From: an uncultured Pelagibacteraceae bacterium
Lineage (GTDB): Bacteria > Pseudomonadota > Alphaproteobacteria > Pelagibacterales > Pelagibacteraceae
DNA: 64,000 nt
NCBI GenBank assembly: GCA_902604785.1
Contig: CACLAC010000001.1
Location: 124,001-188,000 of the forward strand
Direction: 5' to 3'
The notes under the pieces were generated by a model. It saw nothing but the letters and a program-made list of their open reading frames with translations, was not told the DNA's origin and did not search any database. The position numbers and the translations under genes were made by a program. Below, piece by piece: positions 9,648 to 20,880 of the stretch (its first letter is position 1; each line of letters opens with the position of its first letter).

Positions 9648-10802
9648 ATGCCAACTAAATTAAAAGTTTTACAAGTTATTCCAAGTTTAGGATATGGAGG
9701 AGCCGAAGCAGGCTGTTATGATATTGCACATTATTTATATGAAAATGATTGCAAGTCATACTTAATTACTAGTGGAGGTGAATTAACAAGGTTTATAGAC
9801 AAAGAAAAAGTAAAATTGATAAGACTTCCTGTTCAATCAAAAAATCCAATAATCATGTTATTTAACACTATAATGATTTTTTTAATTATTCTTTTTTTCA
9901 ATATTAACATAGTTCATGCAAGGAGTAGAGCCCCGGCTTGGTCTTGTTTTCTAGCAACAAAATTGACGCGTAGAAAATTTGTTACTACTTTTCATGGAAC
10001 TTATAATTTTAAAAGTAAATTAAAAAAATTTTATAATTCAGTTATGGTCAGATCTGATCTAATTATAGCAGGATCAAATTTTATTTTTTCACATATTAAT
10101 GAAAATTATTCTGAGTATTTAACTACAAAAAAGAAATTTTTAGTAATTTTTAGAGGAATAAATACTGATTACTTTGATCCTTCTACAACTTTAGAAAAAG
10201 AAGAAGATGCGTTGTTTAAACTGTGGGAGCTTAAAGTTGGAAAGAAAATTATTTTATTTCCAGGAAGGCTAACTTCTTGGAAGGGCCAAGAAATGTTTTT
10301 AGAATCAATAAATAAAGTTAATATACAATTAGGGCATGATGCTTTTATTGCAGTAATACTTGGCAGTGATCAAGGAAGAGATTTATATAAAAAAAAACTT
10401 ATCAGATTAGTAGAGCAATACAGGTTAACCAATCAAATAAAATTTATTGAAAACTGTAAAAATATGCCAGTGGCATATAAAATTTCAAATTTTGTAGTGT
10501 CAGCGTCAACTGAGCCAGAGGCTTTCGGAAGAATATCCGTTGAAGCTCAATCAATGCAGAAACCAATTTTAGCGAGCAATATTGGCGGATCAAAAGAAAC
10601 TATTATTGATAATAAAACTGGTATTTTATTTGAGGCAGGAAATTCGGAAGATATGGCAAGAAAAATTATTGAATTGTTTAATTTAGATGAAAGTACACTA
10701 AATCAAATGGGTATTGAAGGTAGGAAAAACGTGATAAACAAATTTAATGTTGAAAAAATGTGTTTTTCTACTTATTCAGAGTACAAAAAATTAATAAATT
10801 AA
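9648..10802 (+). CDS. Glycosyltransferase family 4 protein
   Basis: Retaining glycosyltransferase of the GT-B fold, 384 aa. The N-terminal motif VIPSLGYGGAEAGCYDIA is the glycine-rich loop typical of GT4 enzymes. The C-terminal donor-binding motif EPEAFGRISVEAQSMQKPIL contains the E-x7-E signature, followed by GGSKETI. It likely adds a sugar to a lipid-linked or surface glycan at the cytoplasmic face of the membrane. Its stop directly abuts the thrS start, so it probably reads into the thrS-infC operon. The acceptor and donor are not predictable from sequence. Confidence 0.85.
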   Translation: MPTKLKVLQVIPSLGYGGAEAGCYDIAHYLYENDCKSYLITSGGELTRFIDKEKVKLIRLPVQSKNPIIMLFNTIMIFLIILFFNINIVHARSRAPAWSCFLATKLTRRKFVTTFHGTYNFKSKLKKFYNSVMVRSDLIIAGSNFIFSHINENYSEYLTTKKKFLVIFRGINTDYFDPSTTLEKEEDALFKLWELKVGKKIILFPGRLTSWKGQEMFLESINKVNIQLGHDAFIAVILGSDQGRDLYKKKLIRLVEQYRLTNQIKFIENCKNMPVAYKISNFVVSASTEPEAFGRISVEAQSMQKPILASNIGGSKETIIDNKTGILFEAGNSEDMARKIIELFNLDESTLNQMGIEGRKNVINKFNVEKMCFSTYSEYKKLIN

Positions 10803-12719
10803 ATGCCTAATATAACTCTTCCCGATGGAAAAAAACTAGATTTTGCAGAAAGTATTACAGGTTTAAAGATTGCAGAAAAAATTAGTAAGTCTCTAATAAA
10901 ACAAGCTCTTGTTATGAGTGTCGATGGCGAATTAAAAGATTTAGAGCATGAAATCACAAAAGACTCTGTAGTTAAAATTTATACATCTAAAGATAAGGAA
11001 GGTCTTGAAACAATAAGACATGATACTGCTCATATTTTAGCTATGGCGGTTCAAGAACTTTTTCCAGGAACTCAAGTAACAATTGGTCCAGTTATAGAAG
11101 ATGGTTTTTATTATGATTTTGCAAGAAAAGAACCTTTTACAAATGAAGATTTAGAAAAGATTGAAAAAAAAATGAGAGAGATAGTTGATAGAGATGAAAA
11201 AACTTATAGAGAAGTTTGGAAAAGAAAAGATGCTGTGGAACACTTTAAAAAAAAAGGTGAAATATATAAAGCTGAAATAATAAATAGTATTCCAGAAAAT
11301 GAAGAAGTTTCAATTTATTTCCATGGCAAATGGCATGACCTTTGCAGAGGTCCTCATTTAATTTCAACTGGAAAAATAGGAAAATATTTCAAATTAACAA
11401 AAGTTTCAGGGGCATATTGGAGAGGTGACTCCAATAATGAAATGTTACAAAGAGTTTATGGGACAAGTTGGTCTTCTCAAAAAGAATTAGATGAATATTT
11501 AAAAAGAATTGAAGAGGCAGAAAAAAGAGATCATAGGAAACTAGGTAAAGAAATGGATTTATTTCATTTTAGGGAAGAAAGTCCAGGTTCAGTTTTTTGG
11601 CATCAAAAAGGATGGAGTCTTTTTCAAAAATTAGTTTCTTATATGAGAATGAAACAAGATAATGCAGGATATAAAGAAATTAATACGCCTGAAATCCTTG
11701 ATAGATCTTTATGGGAGAAATCTGGTCATTGGGAAAAGTTTGGAGCCAATATGTATACATCAGAAACTCCAGATGAAAAAATATTTGCAATCAAACCTAT
11801 GAATTGTCCAGGATGTGTTCAGGTTTTTAATCAAGGTTTAAAAAGTTATAGAGACTTACCATTAAAAATGTCAGAGTTTGGAAAAGTGCACCGTTATGAA
11901 CCTTCAGGAGCTCTCCATGGTCTATTAAGAGTTAGAGCTTTTACACAAGATGATGCACACATTTTTTGTACAGAAGAACAAATTACAGAAGAATGCTTGT
12001 CTGTTACAAATTTAATATTAGAAATTTATAAAGATTTAGGTTTTGAAAATGTAATTTTAAAATATTCAGATCGACCAGATATAAGAGTGGGAGATGATAG
12101 CGTGTGGGATAAATCGGAAGCCGCATTACTTGAAGCTATAAAAGCATCAAAATTAGAATATACAATAAATAAAGCAGAAGGAGCATTTTATGGGCCAAAA
12201 ATAGAATTTGTACTAAGAGATGCAATTGGAAGAGATTGGCAATGTGGTACATTGCAAGTTGACTTAAATTTACCTGGAAGACTAGGAGCAACTTATGTCG
12301 CAAAAGATGGTACAAAGAAAGTTCCTGTTATGCTTCATAGAGCATTGTTTGGTTCATTAGAAAGATTCATAGGTATATTAATTGAAAACTATGCTGGTAA
12401 GCTTCCTTTTTGGCTCGCTCCTCTTCAAACAGTTGTAATACCAATTTCTAATGATTTTGATGATTATGCAAAAAATGTTTATAAACAAATAAAAAGAGAA
12501 GGAATATCCTCAGAAGTAGATCTCAAAAACCATAATTTAAATTATAAAATTAGAGATCATTCATTAACAAAAGTACCTTTGCTTTTAATTTGTGGAAAAA
12601 AAGAAGTTGACACTAACTCATTAACTATTAGAAGATTGGATTCAAATAAACAAGAAAATATGGAATTAAAAGAATTTCTAACAAAATACTCTGCTTTTAA
12701 TAAAGCACCTTCAATTTAA
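10803..12719 (+). CDS. thrS: Threonine--tRNA ligase
   Basis: Full-length class II aminoacyl-tRNA synthetase, 638 aa. Domains in order: N-terminal TGS domain (1-60), the N2 editing domain with HDTAH and CRGPH metal-site motifs, the catalytic core with motif 2 around FGKVHRYEPSGALHG and the zinc-site MNCPGC, then the C-terminal anticodon-binding domain. It charges tRNA-Thr; a tRNA-Thr(GGT) with unusual loop bases is encoded at 43119-43192. The start codon follows the upstream stop without a gap. thrS-infC-rpmI-rplT-pheST order is the conserved bacterial arrangement. Confidence 0.97.
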   Translation: MPNITLPDGKKLDFAESITGLKIAEKISKSLIKQALVMSVDGELKDLEHEITKDSVVKIYTSKDKEGLETIRHDTAHILAMAVQELFPGTQVTIGPVIEDGFYYDFARKEPFTNEDLEKIEKKMREIVDRDEKTYREVWKRKDAVEHFKKKGEIYKAEIINSIPENEEVSIYFHGKWHDLCRGPHLISTGKIGKYFKLTKVSGAYWRGDSNNEMLQRVYGTSWSSQKELDEYLKRIEEAEKRDHRKLGKEMDLFHFREESPGSVFWHQKGWSLFQKLVSYMRMKQDNAGYKEINTPEILDRSLWEKSGHWEKFGANMYTSETPDEKIFAIKPMNCPGCVQVFNQGLKSYRDLPLKMSEFGKVHRYEPSGALHGLLRVRAFTQDDAHIFCTEEQITEECLSVTNLILEIYKDLGFENVILKYSDRPDIRVGDDSVWDKSEAALLEAIKASKLEYTINKAEGAFYGPKIEFVLRDAIGRDWQCGTLQVDLNLPGRLGATYVAKDGTKKVPVMLHRALFGSLERFIGILIENYAGKLPFWLAPLQTVVIPISNDFDDYAKNVYKQIKREGISSEVDLKNHNLNYKIRDHSLTKVPLLLICGKKEVDTNSLTIRRLDSNKQENMELKEFLTKYSAFNKAPSI

Positions 12720-13265
12720 GTGGCAGAATTTAAACAAAATTATTTTCAAAGAAAAACTAAACCTAGGGGTCCAAGGTCAAATAACAGAATTACTTCTCCA
12801 GATGTGCAAGTTATCGGTAGTGATGGAGAAAACCTTGGAATATTAAATTTGAATGATGCAATCAATCGAGCAAAAGATCTTGGGTTAGATTTAATCGAAA
12901 TTGCACCAAATGCTAAACCACCAGTATGTAAAATTATGGATATGGGTAAATATAAATATAATGCTCAGAAAAAAGCAAATAAAGCAAAAAAAAAACAAAA
13001 AAAAATTGAATTAAAAGAAATTAAATTGAGACCTGTCACCGAAACTCATGACTATAATTTTAAAATTAAAAATGCAAAAAAATTTATTACAAAAGGAGAT
13101 AAAGTAAAGTTTACGATAAGATTTAAAGGAAGAGAACTTCAGCATTCAAGTCTTGGTAGTGAATTAATGGAAAAAATAAAACAGGATATGCAACAAATTG
13201 GAAGAGTTGAGATGGAACCAAAGTTTGATGGTAAGCAAATGATTATGGTAATTCAGCCTTTATAG
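12720..13265 (+). CDS. infC: Translation initiation factor IF-3 (GTG start)
   Basis: IF-3 binds the 30S subunit, blocks premature 50S joining and checks start-codon pairing. The chain is 181 aa, the usual length, with the N-domain ending near the PPVCKIMDMGKYKY linker and the C-domain starting after a lysine-rich helix. The start is GTG at 12720, immediately after the thrS TAA. In many bacteria infC uses a rare AUU start for autoregulation; here the start is GTG, so any discrimination-based control would be weaker. This start gives the expected N-terminus (FQRKTKPRGPRSNNRI region). Confidence 0.95.
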   Translation: MAEFKQNYFQRKTKPRGPRSNNRITSPDVQVIGSDGENLGILNLNDAINRAKDLGLDLIEIAPNAKPPVCKIMDMGKYKYNAQKKANKAKKKQKKIELKEIKLRPVTETHDYNFKIKNAKKFITKGDKVKFTIRFKGRELQHSSLGSELMEKIKQDMQQIGRVEMEPKFDGKQMIMVIQPL

Positions 13266-13319
13266 CATATAATTCTAGTTGTAAAACAATATTAATATTT
13301 GTATAACCCCGAGAAAATT

Positions 13320-13526
13320 ATGCCTAAATTAAAAACAAAAAGTTCAGCTAAAAAAAGATTTAAAATATCAGCAAAGGGTAAAGTTATAACTGCCCAGGCT
13401 GGCAAAAGACATGGCATGATCAAAAGAACAAATTCACAAATTAGAAAACAAAGAGGAACAACGGTTATGTCAAAACAAGATGGTAAAATTGTTAAATCAT
13501 ATATGCCGTACAGCTTAAGAGGATAA
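13320..13526 (+). CDS. rpmI: 50S ribosomal protein L35
   Basis: Basic protein of 68 aa starting at ATG 13320 ([15 protein letters not shown]), the standard L35 N-terminus. An in-frame TTG at 13299 would add seven residues unlike the family. The TAA stop is followed one base later by the rplT start. It lies between infC and rplT as in most bacteria. Confidence 0.96.
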   Translation: MPKLKTKSSAKKRFKISAKGKVITAQAGKRHGMIKRTNSQIRKQRGTTVMSKQDGKIVKSYMPYSLRG

Positions 13527-13527
13527 T

Positions 13528-13884
13528 ATGGCTAGAGTAAAAAGAGGTGTAACAAGTAGGGCAAAGCATAAAAAAGTTCTTAAGACAGTTAAAGGTCAAT
13601 GGGGACGTAGAAAAAATACTATAAGAGTTGCAAGACAAGCAATGGAAAAGGCTATGCAATACGCTTATAGAGATAGAAGAAATAAAAAAAGAGAATTTAA
13701 ATCTTTATGGATTCAAAGAATAAATGCAGGAGTTAGGTCTGAAGGATTAACATACTCAAAATTTATCAATGGATTAAGTAAATCAGGCATTAAATTAGAT
13801 AGAAAAATACTTGCTGAAATTGCATATGATAACCCACAAGCATTTAAAACTATAGTTAAAAAGGCTCAGGCAGCTTTAAATTAA
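13528..13884 (+). CDS. rplT: 50S ribosomal protein L20
   Basis: Ribosomal protein of 118 aa, starting [19 protein letters not shown] and carrying the conserved [10 protein letters not shown]-like region (here [10 protein letters not shown]) and [13 protein letters not shown]. It binds 23S rRNA early in 50S assembly. In other bacteria L20 represses its own operon; I see no obvious pseudoknot mimic in the 54-nt infC-rpmI gap, so regulation is open. Confidence 0.97.
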   Translation: MARVKRGVTSRAKHKKVLKTVKGQWGRRKNTIRVARQAMEKAMQYAYRDRRNKKREFKSLWIQRINAGVRSEGLTYSKFINGLSKSGIKLDRKILAEIAYDNPQAFKTIVKKAQAALN

Positions 13885-13927
13885 TCTTCTCTATTGTTTT
13901 TCTAGAGTTAACAAATATTCTACTAAT

Positions 13928-14995
13928 ATGTCTGATATTAAAAAAATCAAAGATGAATATTTAGATAAGTTGCAAGGTGATTTAAATCTAGAAAAAGTAA
14001 ATAAAATTAAAACAGAATTATTTGGTAAAAATGGTGCAATTTCTAATTCATTCAAGAAACTTGGTTCGATTCAATCAGAAGATAGAAAAAAATTTGCATC
14101 AGACTTAAATTTTATAAAAGATGAGTTACAAGAAAAAATTAATAACAAACTTCAAGAAATTGAAACTAAAGAAATCAATTCTAAGCTTAAAAATGAAAAA
14201 GTAGATGTAACTTTGCCCGAGAGAGATATTGATCAAGGAAAAATACACCCTGTCTCACAAGTAATCGACGAAATATCATCAATTTTTTCAGAAATTGGAT
14301 TTAGTGTTGAAGAAGGACCAGATGTAGAAAATGAACATTATAATTTTACCGCATTAAATACTCCTGACAATCATCCAGCAAGAGATATGCATGATACTTT
14401 TTATTTAGATAATAATAAAGAGTTACTTTTAAGAACACACACTTCTCCAGTTCAAGTAAGAACGATGCTTAAAGGAAAACCACCTTTTAAAATAATAGCA
14501 CCTGGCAGAACATACAGATCGGACAGTGATCAAACTCACTCTCCAATGTTTCACCAGGTTGAGGGACTTCACATTGATAAAGACATCAATATGGGTCACT
14601 TAAAAGGTTGTTTAAATTATTTTATAAAAGAGTTTTTTGAAGTTGATAAAATACAAATGAGATTTAGACCAAGCCATTTTCCTTTTACTGAACCATCCGC
14701 AGAAGTAGATATTGGTTACGAATTAAAAGATGGGAAAATAGTTATTGGCGAGGGTGATAAATGGTTAGAAATTTTAGGATGTGGAATGGTCCATCCAAAT
14801 GTGCTTAAAAATGTAAATGTTAATCCAGATAAATATCAAGGTTATGCTTTTGGCATTGGTATTGATAGACTTGGAATGCTTAAATATGGAATAAATGATT
14901 TAAGAGCTTTTTTTGAGACCGACTATAGATGGCTTAGACATTTTGGATTTGATCCATTGGATGTACCATCAAACTATAGAGGCCTTAGCAGATGA
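13928..14995 (+). CDS. pheS: Phenylalanine--tRNA ligase alpha subunit
   Basis: Catalytic subunit of the heterotetrameric PheRS, 355 aa. An N-terminal coiled-coil region binds tRNA. The class II core contains the [12 protein letters not shown] segment, motif 2 ([21 protein letters not shown]) and motif 3 ([15 protein letters not shown]). The last four bases overlap the pheT start as ATGA, indicating translational coupling. A tRNA-Phe(GAA) lies at 47416-47488. Confidence 0.97.
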   Translation: MSDIKKIKDEYLDKLQGDLNLEKVNKIKTELFGKNGAISNSFKKLGSIQSEDRKKFASDLNFIKDELQEKINNKLQEIETKEINSKLKNEKVDVTLPERDIDQGKIHPVSQVIDEISSIFSEIGFSVEEGPDVENEHYNFTALNTPDNHPARDMHDTFYLDNNKELLLRTHTSPVQVRTMLKGKPPFKIIAPGRTYRSDSDQTHSPMFHQVEGLHIDKDINMGHLKGCLNYFIKEFFEVDKIQMRFRPSHFPFTEPSAEVDIGYELKDGKIVIGEGDKWLEILGCGMVHPNVLKNVNVNPDKYQGYAFGIGIDRLGMLKYGINDLRAFFETDYRWLRHFGFDPLDVPSNYRGLSR

Positions 14996-17400
14996 AATTT
15001 ACAATAGGTTGGCTTAAGGAACATTTAGATACAAAACATAAAGATAATAAAATTGTTGAAAAGTTGACTGATGTTGGACTTGAAGTCGAAAGTTTCGAAA
15101 ATGTTAGTTCTGAACTTGATAGTTTCAAAGTTGCAAAAATTATAAACGCTGAGCAGCACCCAAATGCTGATAGGCTGAGAGTGTGTGATGTTGATATTGG
15201 TGAAAAAAATACAATTAAAGTGGTGTGTGGTGCACCAAATGCAAAAAAAAATCTTTTAACAGTCTACGCTGGTCCAGGATCTGTAATACCAAAAAATAAA
15301 ATGAAACTTACAGTAAGTAAAATTAGAGGAATCACCTCTTACGGAATGTTATGCTCTGAGTCAGAATTAAATTTGTCCAATGATAGTGAAGGCATAACAG
15401 AACTTAAACAAGCAAAATACTCTGACCAAGTTGGAAAAAATTTTTTTAAAAATAATAGTGAAAAAGTAATTGACTTATCAATAACTCCAAATCGTCCTGA
15501 TTGTTTAGGTGTTAGAGGTGTTGCTAGAGATCTTGTAGCTGCTGGAGTCGGTAAATTAAAAAATATCTCAAATAAAAATATCAAAAAAGAAGGTTATCAA
15601 AATATTAAAGTTTCAATTATAAAAGATAAAAATCAAGGCTGTACTATATTTGGTAGTTGTTTAATTAAAGGTGTCACAAATAAAGAAAGTCCAAAGTGGT
15701 TAAAAGATAAAATCGAGTCTATTGGGCAGAAACCAATCTCTGCAATAGTTGATATAACAAATTATGTAATGTTTGATTTAAATAGACCACTCCACGCTTA
15801 TGATGCAGATAAAATTGATAAAGAAATCATTGTGAGAAATTCTAAAAAAGGTGAAACTTTCGAAGCTCTTGATAACAAGGAATATAAACTCTATGATAAT
15901 ATGTGCGTTATATCTGATAAGTCGGGTGTACTAGGTTTGGGTGGTATAATTGGAGGTACACGATCAGGAACTGAATTTAATAGTAAAAATATTCTTTTAG
16001 AGGCTGCATATTTTATTCCAAGATCTATAAGAAAGACATCAAAACTCTTAAATTTAGATACAGATGCAAAGTTTAGATTTGAAAGGGGAATAGATCCAAA
16101 ATCTATCGAGGAAGGTTTAACGAGAGCAGCATATTTAATTACTGAAATTTGTGGAGGTAAAATTAGTAAATTCGATGTTCAAAAAACTGAAAAAGATAAA
16201 AAAAATAAAATTAAATTTAAACTTTCTCTATTTGAAAAAATTGCTGGTTTTAAAATAAAAGATAAAGACATTGTAAAAATTTTAATTTATTTAGGTTTTG
16301 AAATATCTAAAAAAAAACAAGAATTACAATTGACAATACCTACTTGGAGACCTGATATAACACAACCAATTGATATTGTAGAAGAAATAGTAAGAATTAA
16401 AGGATATAATAACATAAAGACTTTAGAACCAGAGAAAATAAGAATTAAAGATACTTTAAACAAAAAACAAAAACTTTTTCATTTTCTTCAGCGTTCAGTT
16501 GCATCAAAAGGATATTATGAGACTGTTACCTGGTCTTTTACTGATTCAAAAATAAATAAATTATTTAAAGAAGATAGAGATGAAGTTAAAATTGTAAATC
16601 CAATTAGTTCAGATCTAGATGTTTTAAGAAATTCTATTCTACCTAATCTAATTTTTTACGTAAAAAAAAATTTAGATAGAGGATTCAAAGATATTTCTCT
16701 TTTTGAAATAGGTCCAATTTTTAAAGGCAAGCAACCAGGGCAACAATTAACTGTTATAGGAGCTATTAAATCTGGAAAGGTATCTAGATTAAGTTGGAAT
16801 GAAAAAGATAGATTAGTTGATGTTTTTGATGCAAAAAAAGATGTTATTCAAACATTGAATGAAGCAGGATATGATAAAAATGATTTTTTTATTGGAGACA
16901 AATCTCCACCATATTATCACCCTGGAAAGTCTGGCTCAATTTATCTAGACAAAGATGATATTGATCCTGTAGCTTATTTTGGAGAAATTCATCCAAATAT
17001 TGTAAAAAAATTAGATATTAATACAGAGGCATTAGTTAATTTTGAAATTTATTTAGATCACTTAAAAGATAATAAAATAATGCTAAAAGATAGGAAGTCT
17101 AATTTTGAATACTCAGATTATCAAAAATCAGAAAGAGATTTTGCTTTTATTGTTAATAAAAATATAAAAGCCCAGGATTTAATAGAAATAATTAAATCTA
17201 TAGATAAAAACTTAATTAAATCTGTAAAAGTATTTGATGTTTATGAGGGTGAGAACATTCCTTCTGATAAGAAATCAATAGCTTTGAATGTTACAATTCA
17301 ATCGTCAGTGAAAACATTAAATGATAATGATCTAGAAAAAATTAATAGTTTAATTATTTCTACAGTAGAGAACAAGTCTGGCGCAAAAATTAGATCCTAA
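14992..17400 (+). CDS. pheT: Phenylalanine--tRNA ligase beta subunit
   Basis: Beta subunit of PheRS, 802 aa, full length. It has the N-terminal EMAP/OB-like tRNA-binding domain (residues about 40-150, with [15 protein letters not shown]), the B3/B4 editing region, the B5 domain, the inactive synthetase-like core, and the C-terminal ferredoxin-like anticodon-binding domain ([17 protein letters not shown] onward). It is coupled to pheS by a 4-bp overlap and is followed after 2 bp by lepA. Confidence 0.96.
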   Translation: MKFTIGWLKEHLDTKHKDNKIVEKLTDVGLEVESFENVSSELDSFKVAKIINAEQHPNADRLRVCDVDIGEKNTIKVVCGAPNAKKNLLTVYAGPGSVIPKNKMKLTVSKIRGITSYGMLCSESELNLSNDSEGITELKQAKYSDQVGKNFFKNNSEKVIDLSITPNRPDCLGVRGVARDLVAAGVGKLKNISNKNIKKEGYQNIKVSIIKDKNQGCTIFGSCLIKGVTNKESPKWLKDKIESIGQKPISAIVDITNYVMFDLNRPLHAYDADKIDKEIIVRNSKKGETFEALDNKEYKLYDNMCVISDKSGVLGLGGIIGGTRSGTEFNSKNILLEAAYFIPRSIRKTSKLLNLDTDAKFRFERGIDPKSIEEGLTRAAYLITEICGGKISKFDVQKTEKDKKNKIKFKLSLFEKIAGFKIKDKDIVKILIYLGFEISKKKQELQLTIPTWRPDITQPIDIVEEIVRIKGYNNIKTLEPEKIRIKDTLNKKQKLFHFLQRSVASKGYYETVTWSFTDSKINKLFKEDRDEVKIVNPISSDLDVLRNSILPNLIFYVKKNLDRGFKDISLFEIGPIFKGKQPGQQLTVIGAIKSGKVSRLSWNEKDRLVDVFDAKKDVIQTLNEAGYDKNDFFIGDKSPPYYHPGKSGSIYLDKDDIDPVAYFGEIHPNIVKKLDINTEALVNFEIYLDHLKDNKIMLKDRKSNFEYSDYQKSERDFAFIVNKNIKAQDLIEIIKSIDKNLIKSVKVFDVYEGENIPSDKKSIALNVTIQSSVKTLNDNDLEKINSLIISTVENKSGAKIRS

Positions 17401-17402
17401 AA

Positions 17403-19214
17403 ATGTCCAATACTCTCGAGAACATTAGAAATTTTGCAATTATTGCACATATTGATCATGGAAAATCAACAATTGCAGATAGAATAATTCATACATGTGG
17501 AGGTCTTACTGATAGAGAGATGAAAGCACAAGTTCTCGACTCAATGGATATAGAAAGGGAAAGAGGTATAACAATTAAAGCACAAACAGTTAAATTAAAC
17601 TATAAAGCTAAAGATGGAAAAAATTATGTTTTAAATATTATTGATACACCAGGCCATGTAGATTTTAGTTATGAAGTAAGTAGATCTTTGTATGCATGTG
17701 AAGGCTCAATTTTAATAGTAGATAGCACTCAAGGTGTAGAGGCGCAAACACTAGCAAATGTTTATCAAGCGTTAGATATTAATCATGAAATAATACCAGT
17801 ACTAAACAAAATTGATCTGCCAGCATCTGATATTGAAAAAACAAAAAAACAAATCGAGGACGTTATTGGTATTGATACTTCCATTGCAGTTCCATGTTCA
17901 GGAAAAACTGGAGATGGGATAGACGAGATTTTAGAAAAAATCGTTAGCTCTTTACCTGGTCCAAAAGGAGTAAAAGATGATAAATTAAAATGTTTGTTAG
18001 TAGACAGTTGGTATGACACATATTTGGGTGTAGTAATTTTAGTTAGAGTTATTGATGGTAAAATTTCAAAAAATATGAAAATTAAAATGATGTCCACAAA
18101 CCAAGATTATATTGTTGAAAAGGTTGGTGTTTTTACTCCTAAACCAAAAGACATTAATGAATTAAATGCCGGAGAAATAGGTTTTATCACAACTGGTATA
18201 AAAGTTTTATCTGATACCAAAGTTGGAGATACAATATGTGATGCCAATAATATTTTAAAAGAAGCTCTACCTGGATTCAAACCTAGCAAACCCGTTGTTT
18301 TTTGCGGCCTGTTTCCTGTTGATAGTTCAGAATATCAGAAATTAAAAGATGGTTTAGCAAAACTTCAATTAAATGACGCAAGTTTTTCATTTGAGCCTGA
18401 ATCATCTTCTGCTTTAGGATTAGGTTTTAGGTGTGGTTTTTTAGGTTTATTACATCTTGAAATTATAACAGAAAGACTTGAAAGAGAATTTGATATAAAT
18501 TTGTTAACAACTACGCCAGGAGTTGTTTATAAAATTCATATGAATAATGGAAAAGTTCAAGACCTTCAAAACCCTTCAAGTTTACCAGACCCAACATACA
18601 TAAAGTTTATTGAAGAACCTTGGATAAAAGCTACAATTATTACACCTGATCAATATCTTGGCTCAATCATTAAGATGTGCCAAAGTAAAAGAGGTATTCA
18701 AACAAATTTAAGCTACTCAGGAAATAGAGCTGTTATAAATTATGAGTTACCTTTAAATGAAGTGGTTTTTGATTTTAATGATAGACTTAAATCTATGACT
18801 AGCGGATATGCTAGTTTTGATTATGAACTAATAGGCCACAGAGAAGGAGAATTAGTAAAAATGGGAATTTTGGTAAATGGCGAACCTGTAGATGCTTTAG
18901 CAATGATGATTCATAAAGATTTTGCTCAATCCACGGGGAGAGAAGTTTGTGAAAAATTAAAAGATTTAATACCAAGACATAATTTCATGATACCCATTCA
19001 GGCAGCAATAGGAGGCAAAATTATTGCGAGAGAGACTATAAAGGGATTTAAAAAAGATGTATTAACTAAAATTCATGGTGGAGGCGCAACCGATAGAAAG
19101 AGAAAATTATTAGAAAAACAAAAAAGAGGAAAAGCTAGGTCAAAACAATTTGGCAAAGTTGAAATACCCCAAGAAGCTTTTATAGGTGTATTAAAAATTA
19201 ATAAAGATCTATAG
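17403..19214 (+). CDS. lepA: Elongation factor 4 (back-translocating GTPase)
   Basis: Ribosome-binding GTPase of 603 aa. The G1 motif is in [16 protein letters not shown]2/G3 follow with [10 protein letters not shown] and DTPGHVDF, and NKIDLP is G4. The LepA-specific C-terminal domain is present with [18 protein letters not shown] and the conserved [20 protein letters not shown]. It lies directly behind pheT. The next gene, a methyltransferase, starts 6 bp after the stop, so read-through into the polysaccharide-type genes is possible. Confidence 0.97.
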   Translation: MSNTLENIRNFAIIAHIDHGKSTIADRIIHTCGGLTDREMKAQVLDSMDIERERGITIKAQTVKLNYKAKDGKNYVLNIIDTPGHVDFSYEVSRSLYACEGSILIVDSTQGVEAQTLANVYQALDINHEIIPVLNKIDLPASDIEKTKKQIEDVIGIDTSIAVPCSGKTGDGIDEILEKIVSSLPGPKGVKDDKLKCLLVDSWYDTYLGVVILVRVIDGKISKNMKIKMMSTNQDYIVEKVGVFTPKPKDINELNAGEIGFITTGIKVLSDTKVGDTICDANNILKEALPGFKPSKPVVFCGLFPVDSSEYQKLKDGLAKLQLNDASFSFEPESSSALGLGFRCGFLGLLHLEIITERLEREFDINLLTTTPGVVYKIHMNNGKVQDLQNPSSLPDPTYIKFIEEPWIKATIITPDQYLGSIIKMCQSKRGIQTNLSYSGNRAVINYELPLNEVVFDFNDRLKSMTSGYASFDYELIGHREGELVKMGILVNGEPVDALAMMIHKDFAQSTGREVCEKLKDLIPRHNFMIPIQAAIGGKIIARETIKGFKKDVLTKIHGGGATDRKRKLLEKQKRGKARSKQFGKVEIPQEAFIGVLKINKDL

Positions 19215-19220
19215 AATTTA

Positions 19221-20012
19221 ATGGATGAATTAACTGAAATATCAAAAAAATATGATACTGATAAAAGCAAAGAGCATCAGTACACAAAAATTTATAATAA
19301 ATATTTTTTAAAAAAAAAAAATCAAGAAATAAAATTATTTGAAATTGGAATTGGCTATCCAGAGGATCCGAAAAAAGGTGGAGGATCGTTGCAAATGTGG
19401 AGAGACTATTTCCCAAAAGGAATTATTTATGGAATAGATATTGTCATAAAAAATTTAGACTTAGGTGAGAGAGTAAAAATATACCAAGGATCACAAGATA
19501 ATCATCAAGACCTTAATAAAGTAGTAAATGACGCTGGAAAATTTGATATTATAATTGATGATGGGAGTCATTTTAATAATCACCAAATAAAAACTTTTGA
19601 ACATTTATTTAAATTTTTAAACTTTGGAGGTTATTATGTAATTGAAGATACACAAACAAGCTATATGTTAAAGTATGGAGGTGATGGTTTCTACCTTAAA
19701 AATAAAAAAACTGCAGTAAATTATTTTAAGGATTTTATAGATAGAATTAATTTTAGAGAAATAGAAAATCCATATAATAAATTTAAAAATGATGAATTTT
19801 CAAGTTCAATTACTGAAATTCATTTTTACCATAACCTTATCATAATAAAAAAGGATTTTAATAAAGAACCAAGTAATCTACTTACTGAAAATCAATTTAA
19901 GGTAAAAGGAAAAACTGCTATTGGTATAAGAAATATATTAAAACAAATGAAATATTTTTTTCATTTTTTAAGGTCTATTATAAATAAATTTTTAGATATT
20001 TTAAAAATATAA
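19221..20012 (+). CDS. Class I SAM-dependent methyltransferase (macrocin/MycE-like)
   Basis: Protein of 263 aa resembling the MycE/demethylmacrocin O-methyltransferase group that modifies sugars on natural products and surface glycans. The order of features fits: a YDTDKSKEHQYTKIYNKYF region, then LFEIGIGYPEDPKKGGGSLQMW as the SAM-binding loop, YGIDIV, and FDIIIDDGSHFNNHQ, where the acidic and His residues form the metal/catalytic site. It heads a run of glycan-type genes (methyltransferase, GT2, NAD-dependent dehydratase). A role in modifying a surface sugar is inference from this context. Confidence 0.78.
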   Translation: MDELTEISKKYDTDKSKEHQYTKIYNKYFLKKKNQEIKLFEIGIGYPEDPKKGGGSLQMWRDYFPKGIIYGIDIVIKNLDLGERVKIYQGSQDNHQDLNKVVNDAGKFDIIIDDGSHFNNHQIKTFEHLFKFLNFGGYYVIEDTQTSYMLKYGGDGFYLKNKKTAVNYFKDFIDRINFREIENPYNKFKNDEFSSSITEIHFYHNLIIIKKDFNKEPSNLLTENQFKVKGKTAIGIRNILKQMKYFFHFLRSIINKFLDILKI

Positions 20013-20032
20013 TTAATAATTTAAAGTGTAAA

Positions 20033-20863
20033 ATGGAAATAGAAAATATTACATTCGTAATAACAACTTTTAATAGTGAAAAAATAATATTATCTTGCAT
20101 AAAAAATCTTCCTAAATATTCAAAAAAAATAGTTATAGAAAATTCTGGAAATCATAAGCTAAAAAAAATATTAACTGATCAATTCACAAATATTAGAGTT
20201 GAAGTAATGGATGAAAACTTAGGCTATGGTAGAGCTAATAATATTGGTATTAAGCTATCTACAACAGATTATGTTTTTATTTTAAATCCAGATGTATTTA
20301 TAAAAACTGAAGAGCTAAATTTTATTTTTGATACTTTAAAAAATATTAATTTTGCTATTGCATCACCAATTGAAAAAAAAGAAATTAATAAATTTAATTT
20401 TAATAATGAAATTTATAAAGATGTTAATGAAGTTAAAGGATTTGCAATGATATTAAATAAAAATAGAATGAAAGGTGAATTATTTGATGAAAATTTTTTT
20501 TTATATTTGGAAGAAATTGATTTATGTAAAAGAATAAAAAAATTAAAAGAAAAAATATTATTATTGAATATTGGTATAGATCATTTAGGAGGCAAATCCC
20601 ATGACAGCCATTACAACCTGGAAATGGAGAAATCAAGAAATTGGCATTGGATGTGGTCTAAATTTTACTTTTACAAAAAACACTATGGATATTTGTATGG
20701 ATTTATAAAAACTTTACCTAATTTAATAAGTTCGTTTATAAAATTTTTATTCTTTTTTTGTATAAATGAAAAAATAAAAAGCCAAAATTATAAAATGCGA
20801 TGTCTAGGGTTGGCTTCATCTTATTTACTCAAAAAATCTTATTATAGACCATTATTTGACTAA
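20033..20863 (+). CDS. Glycosyltransferase family 2 protein
   Basis: GT-A fold glycosyltransferase of 276 aa. The N-terminus is FVITTFNSEKIILSCIKNL, the usual GT2 opening. NLGYGRANNIGIKLS followed by FILNPDVFI provides the nucleotide-sugar and metal-binding (DXD-like NPD) region, as in rhamnosyltransferase-type enzymes. LYLEEIDLCKRIKK contains the ED-type catalytic acid. A C-terminal hydrophobic stretch (LISSFIKFLFFFCI) may contact the membrane. It follows the methyltransferase by 20 bp and converges on the dehydratase gene. The substrate is unknown. Confidence 0.82.
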   Translation: MEIENITFVITTFNSEKIILSCIKNLPKYSKKIVIENSGNHKLKKILTDQFTNIRVEVMDENLGYGRANNIGIKLSTTDYVFILNPDVFIKTEELNFIFDTLKNINFAIASPIEKKEINKFNFNNEIYKDVNEVKGFAMILNKNRMKGELFDENFFLYLEEIDLCKRIKKLKEKILLLNIGIDHLGGKSHDSHYNLEMEKSRNWHWMWSKFYFYKKHYGYLYGFIKTLPNLISSFIKFLFFFCINEKIKSQNYKMRCLGLASSYLLKKSYYRPLFD

Positions 20864-20880
20864 TTATTATAAATTCTTTT